Below, piece by piece: positions 1-6,514 of a stretch of DNA of 15,014 nucleotides. The DNA comes from Candidatus Pelethomonas intestinigallinarum. GTDB taxonomy: Bacteria; Bacillota; Clostridia; Oscillospirales; Oscillospiraceae. The notes under the pieces are model-generated. The model was not told the DNA's origin. It worked only from the letters and a program-made list of their open reading frames with translations, and made no database searches. The DNA lies in the NCBI GenBank assembly GCA_018712665.1, contig DVGP01000054.1, forward strand, positions 1 to 15,014, given 5' to 3'. Both the position numbers and the translations under genes were made by a program. How positions within the stretch are numbered: position 1 is the first letter of the stretch; every line of letters starts with the position of its first letter.

Positions 1-11
1 GGTGGGGGATT

Positions 12-114
12 TTTAAGGGGGAGGGGGAGTCGAAACACCCTCCCCCTTAAACGGCTTTTTGGTTACTTTTTGTCCGCACAAAAAGTAACCCGGGGTCCGG
101 GGGCGGAGCCCCCG
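12..114. repeat. Cluster of three inverted repeats downstream of telA
   Basis: Three hairpin-forming sequences follow one another. The first pairs 12-25 with 38-51 (14 bp, 12-nt loop). The second pairs 61-73 with 78-90 (13 bp, perfect, 4-nt loop CCGC). The third pairs 98-104 with 108-114 (7 bp, GC only, 3-nt loop). On the plus strand the first hairpin is followed by a T5 run at 56-60, so it could terminate a gene entering from the left. On the minus strand the cluster lies just past the telA stop and probably ends that operon, although no hairpin there is directly followed by a T tract. The unusual length suggests a composite terminator or a copy of a dispersed intergenic palindromic repeat; which one cannot be told from one copy. 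Confidence 0.6.
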
Positions 115-130
115 AAAAGATCTAAGAAAA

Positions 131-1300
131 CTACCCTCTCAGCTCCATGAGCTTCTGCTTCAGCTCGCCCTCGATGCGGCCCAGCTCCACCTCGGCCTCC
201 CGGCGCTTCTGGGCGCCATCCTTCTGGATCTGGATGACCTCGTCCAGGGTGGAGATGAGCTGCTGGTTGGTGTGCTGGAGGGTCTCGATGTCGATGATGC
301 TCCGCTCCGCCTCCTTGGCGGCGGCCACGGTGCCCATCTTCAGCATGTCGGCGTTCTTCTTCAGCAGCTCGTTGGTGGCGTTGGTGACGGCGCTCTGGGC
401 GGCGGTGGCCTTCCGGCTGTTCTCCAGGCCCAGGGCCAGGACCATCTGGCTCTTCCACAGGGGGATGGTGTTCACCAGGGAGGACTGGATCTTCTCCACC
501 ATGAGCATGTCGTTGTTCTGCAACATCCGGGTCTGGGGGCCCATCTGGATGGACACCATCCGGGTGAGCTCCAGGTCGTGGAGCTTCTTCTCAAAGCGGT
601 CGCACATCTGGACCATGTCGTTGTACGCCTGGGCGTCCTCCGCCGCGCCGGAGGCCTCCGCCTTCTTCCGCAGCTCCTCCACGTCGTTGGCCCGCACCTC
701 CGCCAGCCGCTTCTTACCGGCGATGATGTACATGGTCAGCTCCTTGTAGTACTTCAGGTTCAGCTCGTACATCTGGTCGAACATGGCGATGTCCTTCATC
801 AGCCGGACCTGGTGCTGCTCCAGCTCCCGGGTGATCTTCTCCACGTTGGCCTCAGCCTTGCTGTACTGGGCCTTCATGGTCTCCATCTTGTTGCCGGCCT
901 TCTTGAAAAAGCCGAAGATGCCGCCCTTGTCCTCCTCCTCGCCGAAGTCCTTCAGCTCCACCACCAGGTCGGAGAGGGTGTCGCCCACCTCGCCCAGGTC
1001 CTTGGTCCGCACGCTGCTGAGGGCGCTCTCGGAGAAGGAGGCCACGCTCTTCTGGGCGGCGGAGCCGTACTGGAGGACCAGCTGGGTGTCGGTGATGTCG
1101 ATCTTCTTGGAGAAGTCGTCCACCATCTTCCGCTCCTCCTCGGTGAGCATGCTCTCGTCGATCTTGACGGGCTCCACCTCTTTCTTCTCCTCCGCGCCGG
1201 GGGCGGCGGGGGGCTCGGTCCCCAACGTCAGCTGGGGGGGCTCCGCCTGGGCGGCGGCGTTGGGGGTCAGGGTCAGCTCCGGCATGTTGGTGTCAGTCAT
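131..1300 (-). CDS. telA: TelA-family toxic anion resistance protein
   Basis: The 389-residue protein resembles the TelA/KlaA/YaaN family (toxic anion resistance, named for tellurite resistance). The biochemical role of this family is not settled. Residues 1 to about 50 are a Pro/Ala/Glu-rich, probably disordered tail. The rest is almost entirely charged helix, with long coiled-coil-like stretches and the family-typical segments QMGPQTRMLQNND (about 252-264) and NTIPLWKSQ (about 277-285). There is no signal peptide or membrane segment, so it is probably cytoplasmic. I chose the ATG at 1300 because AGGAGG-like sequence (GGAGG) lies 8 nt upstream; a longer reading from a TTG at 1324 would place that site inside the gene. 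It is the last gene of the xpaC operon, and xpaC-telA pairing is well known in Firmicutes such as Bacillus subtilis (xpaC-yaaN). Family assignment is firm; tellurite resistance in this organism is not shown. Confidence 0.93.
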   Translation of the reverse strand: MTDTNMPELTLTPNAAAQAEPPQLTLGTEPPAAPGAEEKKEVEPVKIDESMLTEEERKMVDDFSKKIDITDTQLVLQYGSAAQKSVASFSESALSSVRTKDLGEVGDTLSDLVVELKDFGEEEDKGGIFGFFKKAGNKMETMKAQYSKAEANVEKITRELEQHQVRLMKDIAMFDQMYELNLKYYKELTMYIIAGKKRLAEVRANDVEELRKKAEASGAAEDAQAYNDMVQMCDRFEKKLHDLELTRMVSIQMGPQTRMLQNNDMLMVEKIQSSLVNTIPLWKSQMVLALGLENSRKATAAQSAVTNATNELLKKNADMLKMGTVAAAKEAERSIIDIETLQHTNQQLISTLDEVIQIQKDGAQKRREAEVELGRIEGELKQKLMELRG

Positions 1301-1350
1301 CTTTTCTTCCTCCGTTTGTGGCAAAATACGTCAAAAATATAGAAAATTGT

Positions 1351-1548
1351 TTACTCTTCTTTCGTTTTATCGCCGCCCCGCAGGAGCGAAATACCGCGAT
1401 AGATAAATAAGACAGAACAAATGAACCACATTAGGCCAAGGGCGTGGTTCGAAGTGATCTGAGTAATACCGTTTAGAACGAACACCGCCGCACCTAGAAA
1501 AAACACGAGGATCTTGGTTACTTTTTTCCAGTTCCGCGTCTTCTCCAT
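1351..1548 (-). CDS. Small two-helix membrane protein, unknown function
   Basis: This is a 65-residue protein that I do not recognise as a named family. It has a basic N-terminus (MEKTRNWKK), a hydrophobic helix at about residues 12-28, a short polar turn, a second helix at about 37-51, and a charged tail ending KTKEE. It is therefore most likely an inner-membrane hairpin with both ends inside. The ATG at 1548 has GGAGGAG 8 nt upstream; an in-frame GTG at 1566 would start before that site and is less likely. It sits between xpaC (28 nt downstream of its stop) and telA (50 nt before its start) in the same direction, so it is very likely co-transcribed. Its base composition is visibly more AT-rich than both neighbours, which could mean a separate origin or simply the codon needs of a small membrane protein. 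Confidence 0.75.
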   Translation of the reverse strand: MEKTRNWKKVTKILVFFLGAAVFVLNGITQITSNHALGLMWFICSVLFIYRGISLLRGGDKTKEE

Positions 1549-1576
1549 CTCCCCCGCTCCTCCCACACTCCGCGCC

Positions 1577-2284
1577 CTACAGCTCCAGCTTGATGTCCGT
1601 GCCGTCGGCGTTCTTGGTGGTCTCCGCCTTCATCTGGTCCCCGGCCAGGCCTTCCCGGGCCAGCATGGTCTCCAGCACGGTGATGTCGGCGGAGACGTCT
1701 AGGGCCTCCGCGCCGAAGAGGCCGTCCAGCTGCTTATCAAAGGCGGCCACGATGGTGTCCATGATGGCCTCCACCCGCTCCTTGGTGCCGTCGATGTTCT
1801 CGCCGCCCACGCCCACGGAGCTCATGCGGTCGTAGGCGTTGAGGAGCTTGAGGGTGGTGGGCAGGTAGTAGTCCATGAACTTGCGGATCTGGGGCAGCTT
1901 CTCCGGGGCCTCCCGGACCTGCTGGAAAATGGCCTGGCTGGTTTGCTCCAGTTCGCGGATGGCCTGGGAGATCTTCTCGTCCTCGATGTTCTCGTCCAGC
2001 CGCTTCATCTCCTCCACGGCCAGGGCCCCATCCCGGATCATCTTGTCCAGCTCCGGGTTTCCGGTGGAAGCGGGCTCCGGTTTTGGCGGGTCGGGGATCT
2101 CCACCTCGTACTCCTCGTCCTTGCACACCGCCCGCAGCAGCAGATATACCCCCGCGGAGAGCACCGCCGCGAAGATGAAATGGGTGGGACGGTACAGGTC
2201 GAACGCCAGGGCGTAGACCACCCACACGGCGGCCACGCCGTAGAAGGGCGCCACGGACCGCCGGATCTTTTTCACTGTGGCCAT
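1577..2284 (-). CDS. xpaC: XpaC-family membrane protein (5-bromo-4-chloroindolyl phosphate hydrolysis)
   Basis: This 235-residue protein matches the XpaC family in layout and context. Two adjacent membrane helices (about residues 12-28 and 33-51) are followed by a Pro-rich linker (about 60-75). A soluble helical domain comes next, rich in Glu, Gln and Lys and containing the stretch PQIRKFMDYYLPTTLKLLN, which is typical of the family. The family name comes from a phosphatase-indicator phenotype in Bacillus; no enzymatic mechanism is established and I see no hydrolase motif. The ATG at 2284 is supported by GGGAGG five to six nt upstream. It is the first gene of a three-gene operon with the small membrane protein and telA, and has its own strong promoter at 2321-2349. 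The pairing suggests a membrane-anchored partner for the soluble TelA-like protein; that is inference. Confidence 0.9.
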   Translation of the reverse strand: MATVKKIRRSVAPFYGVAAVWVVYALAFDLYRPTHFIFAAVLSAGVYLLLRAVCKDEEYEVEIPDPPKPEPASTGNPELDKMIRDGALAVEEMKRLDENIEDEKISQAIRELEQTSQAIFQQVREAPEKLPQIRKFMDYYLPTTLKLLNAYDRMSSVGVGGENIDGTKERVEAIMDTIVAAFDKQLDGLFGAEALDVSADITVLETMLAREGLAGDQMKAETTKNADGTDIKLEL

Positions 2285-2320
2285 AGAGACCTCCCTTTCA
2301 ACGCATCCATTGTTACCAGC

Positions 2321-2349
2321 AGTATACCCCGAAATCCCCGCCCGGTCAA
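2321..2349 (-). promoter_or_regulatory. Sigma-A type promoter of the xpaC-telA operon
   Basis: Read on the minus strand, TTGACC (2344-2349) and TATACT (2321-2326) are separated by exactly 17 bp. Five of six bases match consensus in each box. The predicted transcript starts about 30 nt before the xpaC ATG. Confidence 0.8.
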
Positions 2350-2525
2350 GGCGGCGGCGCTTTTCTTAATGAAAAGTCCATAATTTGGGGACCCCGCGGG
2401 CCCGCTGACGCACCGCGGGGAGCGTGGGCGCCTAAACGGACGGCCCCTGTTCTGACGGGGGGAGCCGCCATGGGGGAGCGAAGTATCTCGATTTTCTTTA
2501 CAGATGCTCTATTCTCGCAAGATCG

Positions 2526-2534
2526 TGATATAAT
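2526..2534 (+). promoter_or_regulatory. Extended -10 promoter of the arsR-nitroreductase pair
   Basis: TGATATAAT contains a perfect TATAAT (2529-2534) preceded by a TG one base upstream, i.e. an extended -10 element. No good -35 box is visible at 16-18 bp, which extended -10 promoters tolerate. Transcription would start near 2541, inside the palindromic operator candidate. Confidence 0.7.
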
Positions 2535-2536
2535 CA

Positions 2537-2557
2537 AAGCGTTCAAACGCTTGAACG
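2537..2557. promoter_or_regulatory. Interleaved palindromes, probable ArsR-family operator
   Basis: Two perfect inverted repeats overlap here. AAGCGTT (2537-2543) faces AACGCTT (2546-2552) across 2 bp, and CGTTCAA (2540-2546) faces TTGAACG (2551-2557) across 4 bp. They cover the expected transcription start directly downstream of the -10 box and lie 16 nt before the repressor gene. That is where an ArsR-family dimer would block its own promoter. The binding itself is inferred. Confidence 0.68.
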
Positions 2558-2573
2558 GGCGGAGGCGACGGAA

Positions 2574-2933
2574 ATGGCAAATACAGTGGAAGACGTCAGG
2601 AGACTGGAAAAAGAGTTCAAGGCCTGCCGGAAGATATTGACCGCGCTGGGTGATGATACGCGGCAGCACCTGCTGTGCATCATGCTGCGGTGCGAGTGCG
2701 GCGGCAGCCGCGTCATTGATATCGCGGAGCAGACGAATCTCTCCCGCCCGGCGGTGTCGCACCATATGCAGATCCTGAAGGACGCGGGGGTCGTCAAGAG
2801 CCGAAAAGAGGGGACCTGCATCTATTACTATTTAGACCCGGAGGCAAGCCAGATCAACGCTCTGATCACCCTGTTTTGCGATATCCGGGAGTTTATGAAG
2901 GAGGCCCCGGACAGGAGCGGCGCCGACGAGTAA
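2574..2933 (+). CDS. ArsR/SmtB-family winged-helix transcriptional regulator
   Basis: This 119-residue protein has the usual length for ArsR-family repressors. A helical dimerisation start (about 1-25) leads into LGDDTRQHLL, then the helix-turn-helix (about 47-69: IDIAEQTNLSRPAVSHHMQI), and a beta-wing ending in the typical tract KEGTCIYYYLD (about 78-88). The C-terminal helix completes the dimer interface. Cysteines at 18, 35, 40, 42, 82 and 102 are more than usual, with a CxC at 40-42 close to where ArsR-type metal sites can occur. The classic ELCVCDL motif is absent, so the signal could be metal, redox or an electrophile. The start is set by GGAGG 8 nt upstream. The gene precedes a nitroreductase-like gene in the same direction, which it probably controls together with itself. 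Confidence 0.9.
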   Translation: MANTVEDVRRLEKEFKACRKILTALGDDTRQHLLCIMLRCECGGSRVIDIAEQTNLSRPAVSHHMQILKDAGVVKSRKEGTCIYYYLDPEASQINALITLFCDIREFMKEAPDRSGADE

Positions 2934-3065
2934 GGCGCGCGCTTTCGCGGCGCGAACGCGGCGCGAATGGCCATGTCCCGCCTTCGGCGGCCCGGACGGA
3001 AGTTTTCTGTCGGGAAAGTGAGAGCGGATGCTGCAATTCCATAGAACGATCAGGAGGTATCTCAA

Positions 3066-3731
3066 ATGGATCTATTACAGGCGATGAACCAGCGGCACTC
3101 GGTCCGTTCCTACACGGAGCGGCCCATTGAGGGGAAAACAAAGGAGGAGCTGCTGGCTTTTCTCGCGCGGTGCGGCAGGGAGAGCGGCCTGCGCCTGCGG
3201 CTCGTACTGGATGAGCCCGCCGCTTTTGACGGGTTTATGGCCCACTACGGCAAATTCTCCGGCGTCAGGAACTATATCATGCTTGCCGGCGAAAAGGGGT
3301 CGGGGCTGGATGAAAAATGCGGCTATTACGGCGAAAAGATCGTTCTCTTCGCGCAGACCCTGGGCCTGAACACCTGCTGGGTCGCCTTGACGTACAGCAA
3401 GGGGAAGGCGGCGCTCCGGCTGGACAAGGGGGAGAAATTGTGCCTCGTCATAGCCATCGGCTTTGGGCAGACCGGGGGCGTTCCCCACAAGTCCAAGGAA
3501 CGTGCGCGTGTGATGGATGTGCAGGGGACGCCCCCGGACTGGTTCATAAGGGGGATCGACGCGGCGCTACTCGCGCCCACGGCTATGAATCAGCAAAAAT
3601 TTGTGTTTTCTTTGAAGGACAATGTGGTGACAGCGAAGCCGGGTCTCGGCTTTTACAGCAAGGTCGATCTCGGCATTGCGAAGTACCACTTTGAGCTGGG
3701 GGCGGGAACCGAAAATTTCAGATGGGGCTGA
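3066..3731 (+). CDS. Nitroreductase-family flavoprotein (TM1586-like)
   Basis: This 221-residue protein begins with the nitroreductase signature MNQRHSVRSYTERPI (about 7-21), whose Arg and Ser residues contact FMN in this fold. A middle stretch CGYYGEKIVLFAQTLGLNTCWVAL (in pieces about 85-107) resembles the family's dimer and flavin-pocket helix. A C-terminal repeat of the fold, APTAMNQQKFVF, follows at about 169-180. This layout fits the putative TM nitroreductase family (Thermotoga TM1586 type) rather than the classic NfsB type. Substrate and physiological role are unknown; an NAD(P)H-dependent reduction of an electrophile is the likely chemistry. AGGAGGT lies 7 nt before the ATG. It follows arsR by 132 nt, so it is plausibly the detoxification enzyme under that repressor. 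It converges on the amidohydrolase gene. Confidence 0.87.
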   Translation: MDLLQAMNQRHSVRSYTERPIEGKTKEELLAFLARCGRESGLRLRLVLDEPAAFDGFMAHYGKFSGVRNYIMLAGEKGSGLDEKCGYYGEKIVLFAQTLGLNTCWVALTYSKGKAALRLDKGEKLCLVIAIGFGQTGGVPHKSKERARVMDVQGTPPDWFIRGIDAALLAPTAMNQQKFVFSLKDNVVTAKPGLGFYSKVDLGIAKYHFELGAGTENFRWG

Positions 3732-3757
3732 GCGGCCGCGGCGGACCTCTCCCTCAC

Positions 3758-3802
3758 AAAACCGATAAAACGGAGAGCCGGGGAAACACCCCCGGCCCTC
3801 CG
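3758..3802 (-). terminator. Intrinsic terminator of the amidohydrolase gene
   Basis: Positions 3771-3783 pair with 3790-3802 (12 of 13 bp, 6-nt loop). On the minus strand this is followed at once by TTTT (3770-3767) and a second TTTT a few bases later. It lies 24 nt after the amidohydrolase stop. On the plus strand there is no T tract, so it would serve the convergent nitroreductase only weakly. Confidence 0.75.
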
Positions 3803-3825
3803 CATGCAATCCAATATGTATCCGG

Positions 3826-4971
3826 TCACCCCACGACCTTCCGGCCGTTGAGGCACACGGCGGCGACATGGGTGTCGCTGACCATGGGGTCGCCGTCGCA
3901 GATGACCACGTCGCCGTCCTTGCCCACCTCCAGGGAGCCCACCCGGTCGGCAATCCCCAGGTGCTTGGCGGGGTTGATGGTGATGGCCTGGAGGGCCTGG
4001 AAGGGGTCCATCCCCGCCTTCACCGCCAGCCCGGCGCACAGGGGCAGGTACTGCTGGGGGATCACGGGGGCGTCGGTGATGATGCTCACCTGGACACCGG
4101 CCCGGGCCAGCACCCCGGGGGTCTCGAAGGTCTTGTTCACCAGCTCGATCTTGCTGGCGTTGGTGAGGGTGGGACCCACCGCCGCGGGGAAGCCGGAGCG
4201 GGCTACGATCTCCGGGATCAGGTGGCCCTCGGTGCAGTGCTCCAGGGTCATCCTCACGCCGAACTCCTTGGCCACGCGGATGGCGGTGCAGATGTCGTCG
4301 GCCCGGTGGGCGTGGGCCTTCAGGGGCATCTCGCCCTTGAGCACCGGGATCAGGGCCTCAAGCTTCATGTCGAAGGCGGGGCGCTTCAGGGGATCGTCCC
4401 CGGCGGCCTCCTTCCGGGCCAGGTAGTCCCGGGCCTTGAAGAGCATCTCCCGGAGCTTGGCGGCGGTGGTCATCCGGGCGGAGTCCCCCTTGTCACGGTA
4501 GCACCGCTTGGGGTTCTCGCCGAAGGCGCACTTCATGGCGACCTCAGCCTTGATAACCATGTCGTCCACGCAGCTGCCCCAGGTCTTGACGGCCAGGAAG
4601 GTGCCACCCAGCACGTTGGCGCTGCCGGGGCCCACCCCCACGGTGGTAACGCCGCCGTGGAGGGCCATGGGGATGGCCTTGTCCTGGGGGTTGAAGCTGT
4701 CGATGCCCCGGAGCTGGGCGGCGATGATGTCCCCCATCTCGTTGTAGTCGTGGCCCTCGTAGCCCATGCCGTAGTTGTCCAGCCCCAGGTGGCTGTGGGC
4801 GTCCACGAAACCGGGGTAGAGCCGCTTGCCGGCGCAGTCGATGACCTCCTCCCCCGCCTGGGGCTGGAGATCGGGGCCGATGGCGGCGATAACGCCCTCC
4901 CGCACAGCGACGTCCGCCTGGTAGGGCTCCCGATTGACAGCGTCGTATACCATACCGTTTTTCAAAAGCAT
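3826..4971 (-). CDS. Metal-dependent amidohydrolase (imidazolonepropionase-like)
   Basis: This 381-residue protein has the amidohydrolase-superfamily layout. A small N-terminal beta domain (about 1-50) is followed by the barrel with its metal ligands: DAHSH at 57-61 (HxH), HAH at 220-222, His245 in LEHCTEGH, and the catalytic Asp300 in IITDAP. The C-terminal strand pattern VGSLEVGKDGDVVICDGDPM closes the beta domain, as in imidazolonepropionase and related hydrolases (COG1228 type). Lys129 in AVKTW could be a carbamylated bridging ligand, but that is a guess. The substrate is not identifiable; hydrolysis of a cyclic amide or a peptide-like C-N bond is expected, in the cytoplasm. GGGAGG lies 8 nt before the ATG. 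The gene is monocistronic, with its own promoter (5007-5035) and terminator. No histidine-degradation genes are nearby, so a hutI role is not supported. Confidence 0.9.
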   Translation of the reverse strand: MLLKNGMVYDAVNREPYQADVAVREGVIAAIGPDLQPQAGEEVIDCAGKRLYPGFVDAHSHLGLDNYGMGYEGHDYNEMGDIIAAQLRGIDSFNPQDKAIPMALHGGVTTVGVGPGSANVLGGTFLAVKTWGSCVDDMVIKAEVAMKCAFGENPKRCYRDKGDSARMTTAAKLREMLFKARDYLARKEAAGDDPLKRPAFDMKLEALIPVLKGEMPLKAHAHRADDICTAIRVAKEFGVRMTLEHCTEGHLIPEIVARSGFPAAVGPTLTNASKIELVNKTFETPGVLARAGVQVSIITDAPVIPQQYLPLCAGLAVKAGMDPFQALQAITINPAKHLGIADRVGSLEVGKDGDVVICDGDPMVSDTHVAAVCLNGRKVVG

Positions 4972-5006
4972 GTGACGAGCCTCCCATCAAAAAATATCTG
5001 CCTCTG

Positions 5007-5035
5007 ATTATACGCAAACCGTCGGCCAAAGGCAA
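5007..5035 (-). promoter_or_regulatory. Sigma-A type promoter of the amidohydrolase gene
   Basis: On the minus strand TTGCCT (5030-5035) and a perfect TATAAT (5007-5012) are separated by 17 bp. The box pair lies 36 nt before the ATG at 4971 and just past the terminator of the preceding gene. Confidence 0.82.
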
Positions 5036-5046
5036 GAGGGGCGGCG

Positions 5047-5087
5047 AAAAAGGGCGGCGGGACGGAAATTCCTTCCGTCCCGCCGCC
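5047..5087 (-). terminator. Intrinsic terminator after the YyaL-like gene
   Basis: Positions 5053-5067 pair perfectly with 5073-5087 (15 bp, 5-nt loop). On the minus strand the stem is followed after one base by TTTTT (5051-5047). It lies 7 nt downstream of the stop of the YyaL-like gene and insulates it from the amidohydrolase promoter. Confidence 0.88.
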
Positions 5088-5094
5088 ATAAAAA

Positions 5095-6225
5095 TTATAC
5101 CGTTATCCGCTCCTCCGCCAGAAGCCGCTCCAGGGCATTTCGGTCCTCCACCGGCGGGGCGCACCGCCCGGCGTGGCACAGGTACAGCCGCTGGCCCCGC
5201 CGGGGCAGGGGGAAGGAGGCGGTGTAGGGGGCCAGCCGCTCCAGCCCCCGGCTGTTGCCGTCGGTCTTGACCAGGGTGTTCAGCCGCCGCCCGCCCACGG
5301 CGGCGGGCAGCCAGCCCGGCACGTCCTCCGCCGACACGCACACCAGATCCCTGGGCGGGTACAGCTCCTCCAGGTCCTCCAGCAGGGCGAAGCCGCGGTC
5401 CGGGGCCTCCGCCGCCAGATCGCCCCGGTCCCGAGGCTGCCTGTGGTATTTCCGGCGGCCCGTCAGCCGGGCCAGCCGCCCCAGGGCCAGGGACGCCGCT
5501 CCTCGCCCATGCTCTCCCCGCTGTCCGCCGCCGCGGAGGAGGGACTCCGCCTCCGTCCCCAGGGATGCCGCCTGGCGCAGGCAGGAGGCGGAGAATCCCG
5601 CCCCGTACAGCTCCAGCAAACCCAGTAGGCAGAAGGCGTAGTCCTCCAGCGTTCCCTGGCCGGAGGCCGCCCGGTTCCGCCAGAACCGGCGGAGCTGTCC
5701 CTCCGGGGTGGTCAGCCGGGTCTTCAGGAAGATGCGGGCGTCCTCCGCCGCCCGGAGGTACCGCTCCCCGCCCTGCACACGGTACGCCAGGGCCAGCGCC
5801 CCGATCACCAGACCGTTTTCCCCTGCGCCGACCGTCGCCCCGTCCTCGGCAAAGCCGCCTCCGGGCAGGCGGCGGCGCTCCAGGAAGCAATCCGCGATCT
5901 TCCGCCCTGTCTCCCCGTAAAGGCGCTGGCCGGTACACCGGCAGGCCTCCAGGCAGGTCCAGGCCAGCAGGGCTTGGTCCCGGAGCGGGAGATCCTCCCA
6001 GTCCCGGGTCGCCCGCTCCAGAGCCTCCCCCATCCGGGCCAGGGCGGAGCGGTCCCCCGTCTCCACGCCGTAGCTCAGGAGGAACAGCAGGTCCCCTCCT
6101 CCGCGCCCGCTCTCCTCCAGCCGCGCCGCCGCCGCGCGCAGAATATCCCCCCGGGAGGCCCTGCGGGCGGATAAGTTCTCACCTTCCAGGCGCTCCGCCG
6201 CCCGTCTGCTCTGATCCACTTCCAT
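5095..6225 (-). CDS. Shortened YyaL/SSP411-like protein without thioredoxin domain
   Basis: This 376-residue protein resembles the middle and C-terminal parts of the YyaL/SSP411 family (N-terminal thioredoxin-like domain followed by an alpha/alpha-barrel like that of sugar epimerases). Recognisable pieces are LLFLLSYGVETGD (about 46-58), a helix pair at about 83-120, GGGF (122-125), GENGLVIGALALAY (135-148), LEDYAF (193-198), and the C-terminal YLCHAGRCAPPVED (348-361). Full-length relatives have about 600-700 residues. Here the thioredoxin domain is missing, and so is the highly conserved central block containing HFEKMLYDN. Catalytic activity is therefore doubtful. I chose the ATG at 6225 because AAGGAG lies 8 nt upstream; a GTG at 6234 would overlap that site. 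It is transcribed away from the glycine operon, and I see no convincing promoter for it. Function unknown; the family call is by memory of motifs. Confidence 0.72.
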   Translation of the reverse strand: MEVDQSRRAAERLEGENLSARRASRGDILRAAAARLEESGRGGGDLLFLLSYGVETGDRSALARMGEALERATRDWEDLPLRDQALLAWTCLEACRCTGQRLYGETGRKIADCFLERRRLPGGGFAEDGATVGAGENGLVIGALALAYRVQGGERYLRAAEDARIFLKTRLTTPEGQLRRFWRNRAASGQGTLEDYAFCLLGLLELYGAGFSASCLRQAASLGTEAESLLRGGGQRGEHGRGAASLALGRLARLTGRRKYHRQPRDRGDLAAEAPDRGFALLEDLEELYPPRDLVCVSAEDVPGWLPAAVGGRRLNTLVKTDGNSRGLERLAPYTASFPLPRRGQRLYLCHAGRCAPPVEDRNALERLLAEERITV

Positions 6226-6350
6226 GGTCGCCACTCCTTTTCAAGCGTATGATTTTTCCCAGCGGCGTTAGTATGGGCCAAGAAATACGGAAAGATGTAT
6301 CGGCGCCCAGGGTCGGTCAGAAATTGGGAGGCGGAGTTCCCTCCCGGATA

Positions 6351-6378
6351 TGACAAAAATTCCCCGAGATTTTTGTCA
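6351..6378. repeat. Perfect inverted repeat between the divergent genes
   Basis: TGACAAAAAT (6351-6360) faces ATTTTTGTCA (6369-6378) across 8 bp. The arms are AT-rich and there is no following T tract, so it is not a standard terminator. It lies 46 bp upstream of the -35-like box of the glycine operon and 126 bp from the YyaL-like start. A binding site for a dimeric regulator is a reasonable reading but unproven. Confidence 0.5.
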
Positions 6379-6423
6379 CATCTGACAGAACTTCCCGTTA
6401 ATTTTTTAATTATTTGATTGGGA

Positions 6424-6450
6424 TTGACAATCGCCCCAAACTGTGATACC
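6424..6450 (+). promoter_or_regulatory. Probable promoter of the glycine operon
   Basis: A perfect TTGACA (6424-6429) lies about 90 nt before the first aptamer. The -10 element is poor: the best choice is GATACC (6445-6450), with a TG two bases upstream and a short 15-bp spacer. The rest of 6235-6514 holds no gene that I can support. Confidence 0.45.
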
Positions 6451-6514
6451 GTAATTCCACCGGCAGAGGATGTCTGTCCAGCGCCGGACTACAATTTCAT
6501 ATGGATCGGTTGAT

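Noticed and set aside
272..1342. A 356-residue plus-strand frame opposite telA
   Set aside because: It is a Leu/His/Gly/Val-rich shadow of the telA codons without a recognisable domain.
2392..2420. An inverted repeat (CCCCGCGG with CCGCGGGG, 13-nt loop) between the xpaC and arsR promoters
   Set aside because: GC-only arms of this length are common by chance here, there is no T tract, and it is not placed on a promoter box.
2947..2967. Direct repeat GCGGCGCGAA x2 between arsR and the nitroreductase gene
   Set aside because: Only two short copies in a CG-rich spacer; no link to a promoter or a mobile element is visible.
3826..4971. Naming the amidohydrolase hutI (imidazolonepropionase)
   Set aside because: The fold family fits, but no other histidine-degradation gene is nearby and specificity residues cannot be judged by eye.
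3868..5007. A 379-residue plus-strand frame opposite the amidohydrolase
   Set aside because: Same low-complexity Gly/His/Val/Leu composition; the minus strand has all the amidohydrolase motifs, a promoter and a ribosome site.
4544..5938. A 464-residue minus-strand frame that spans the amidohydrolase and the YyaL-like gene
   Set aside because: It is Pro/Gly/Arg-rich, crosses a strong terminator and a promoter, and is out of frame with both real genes.
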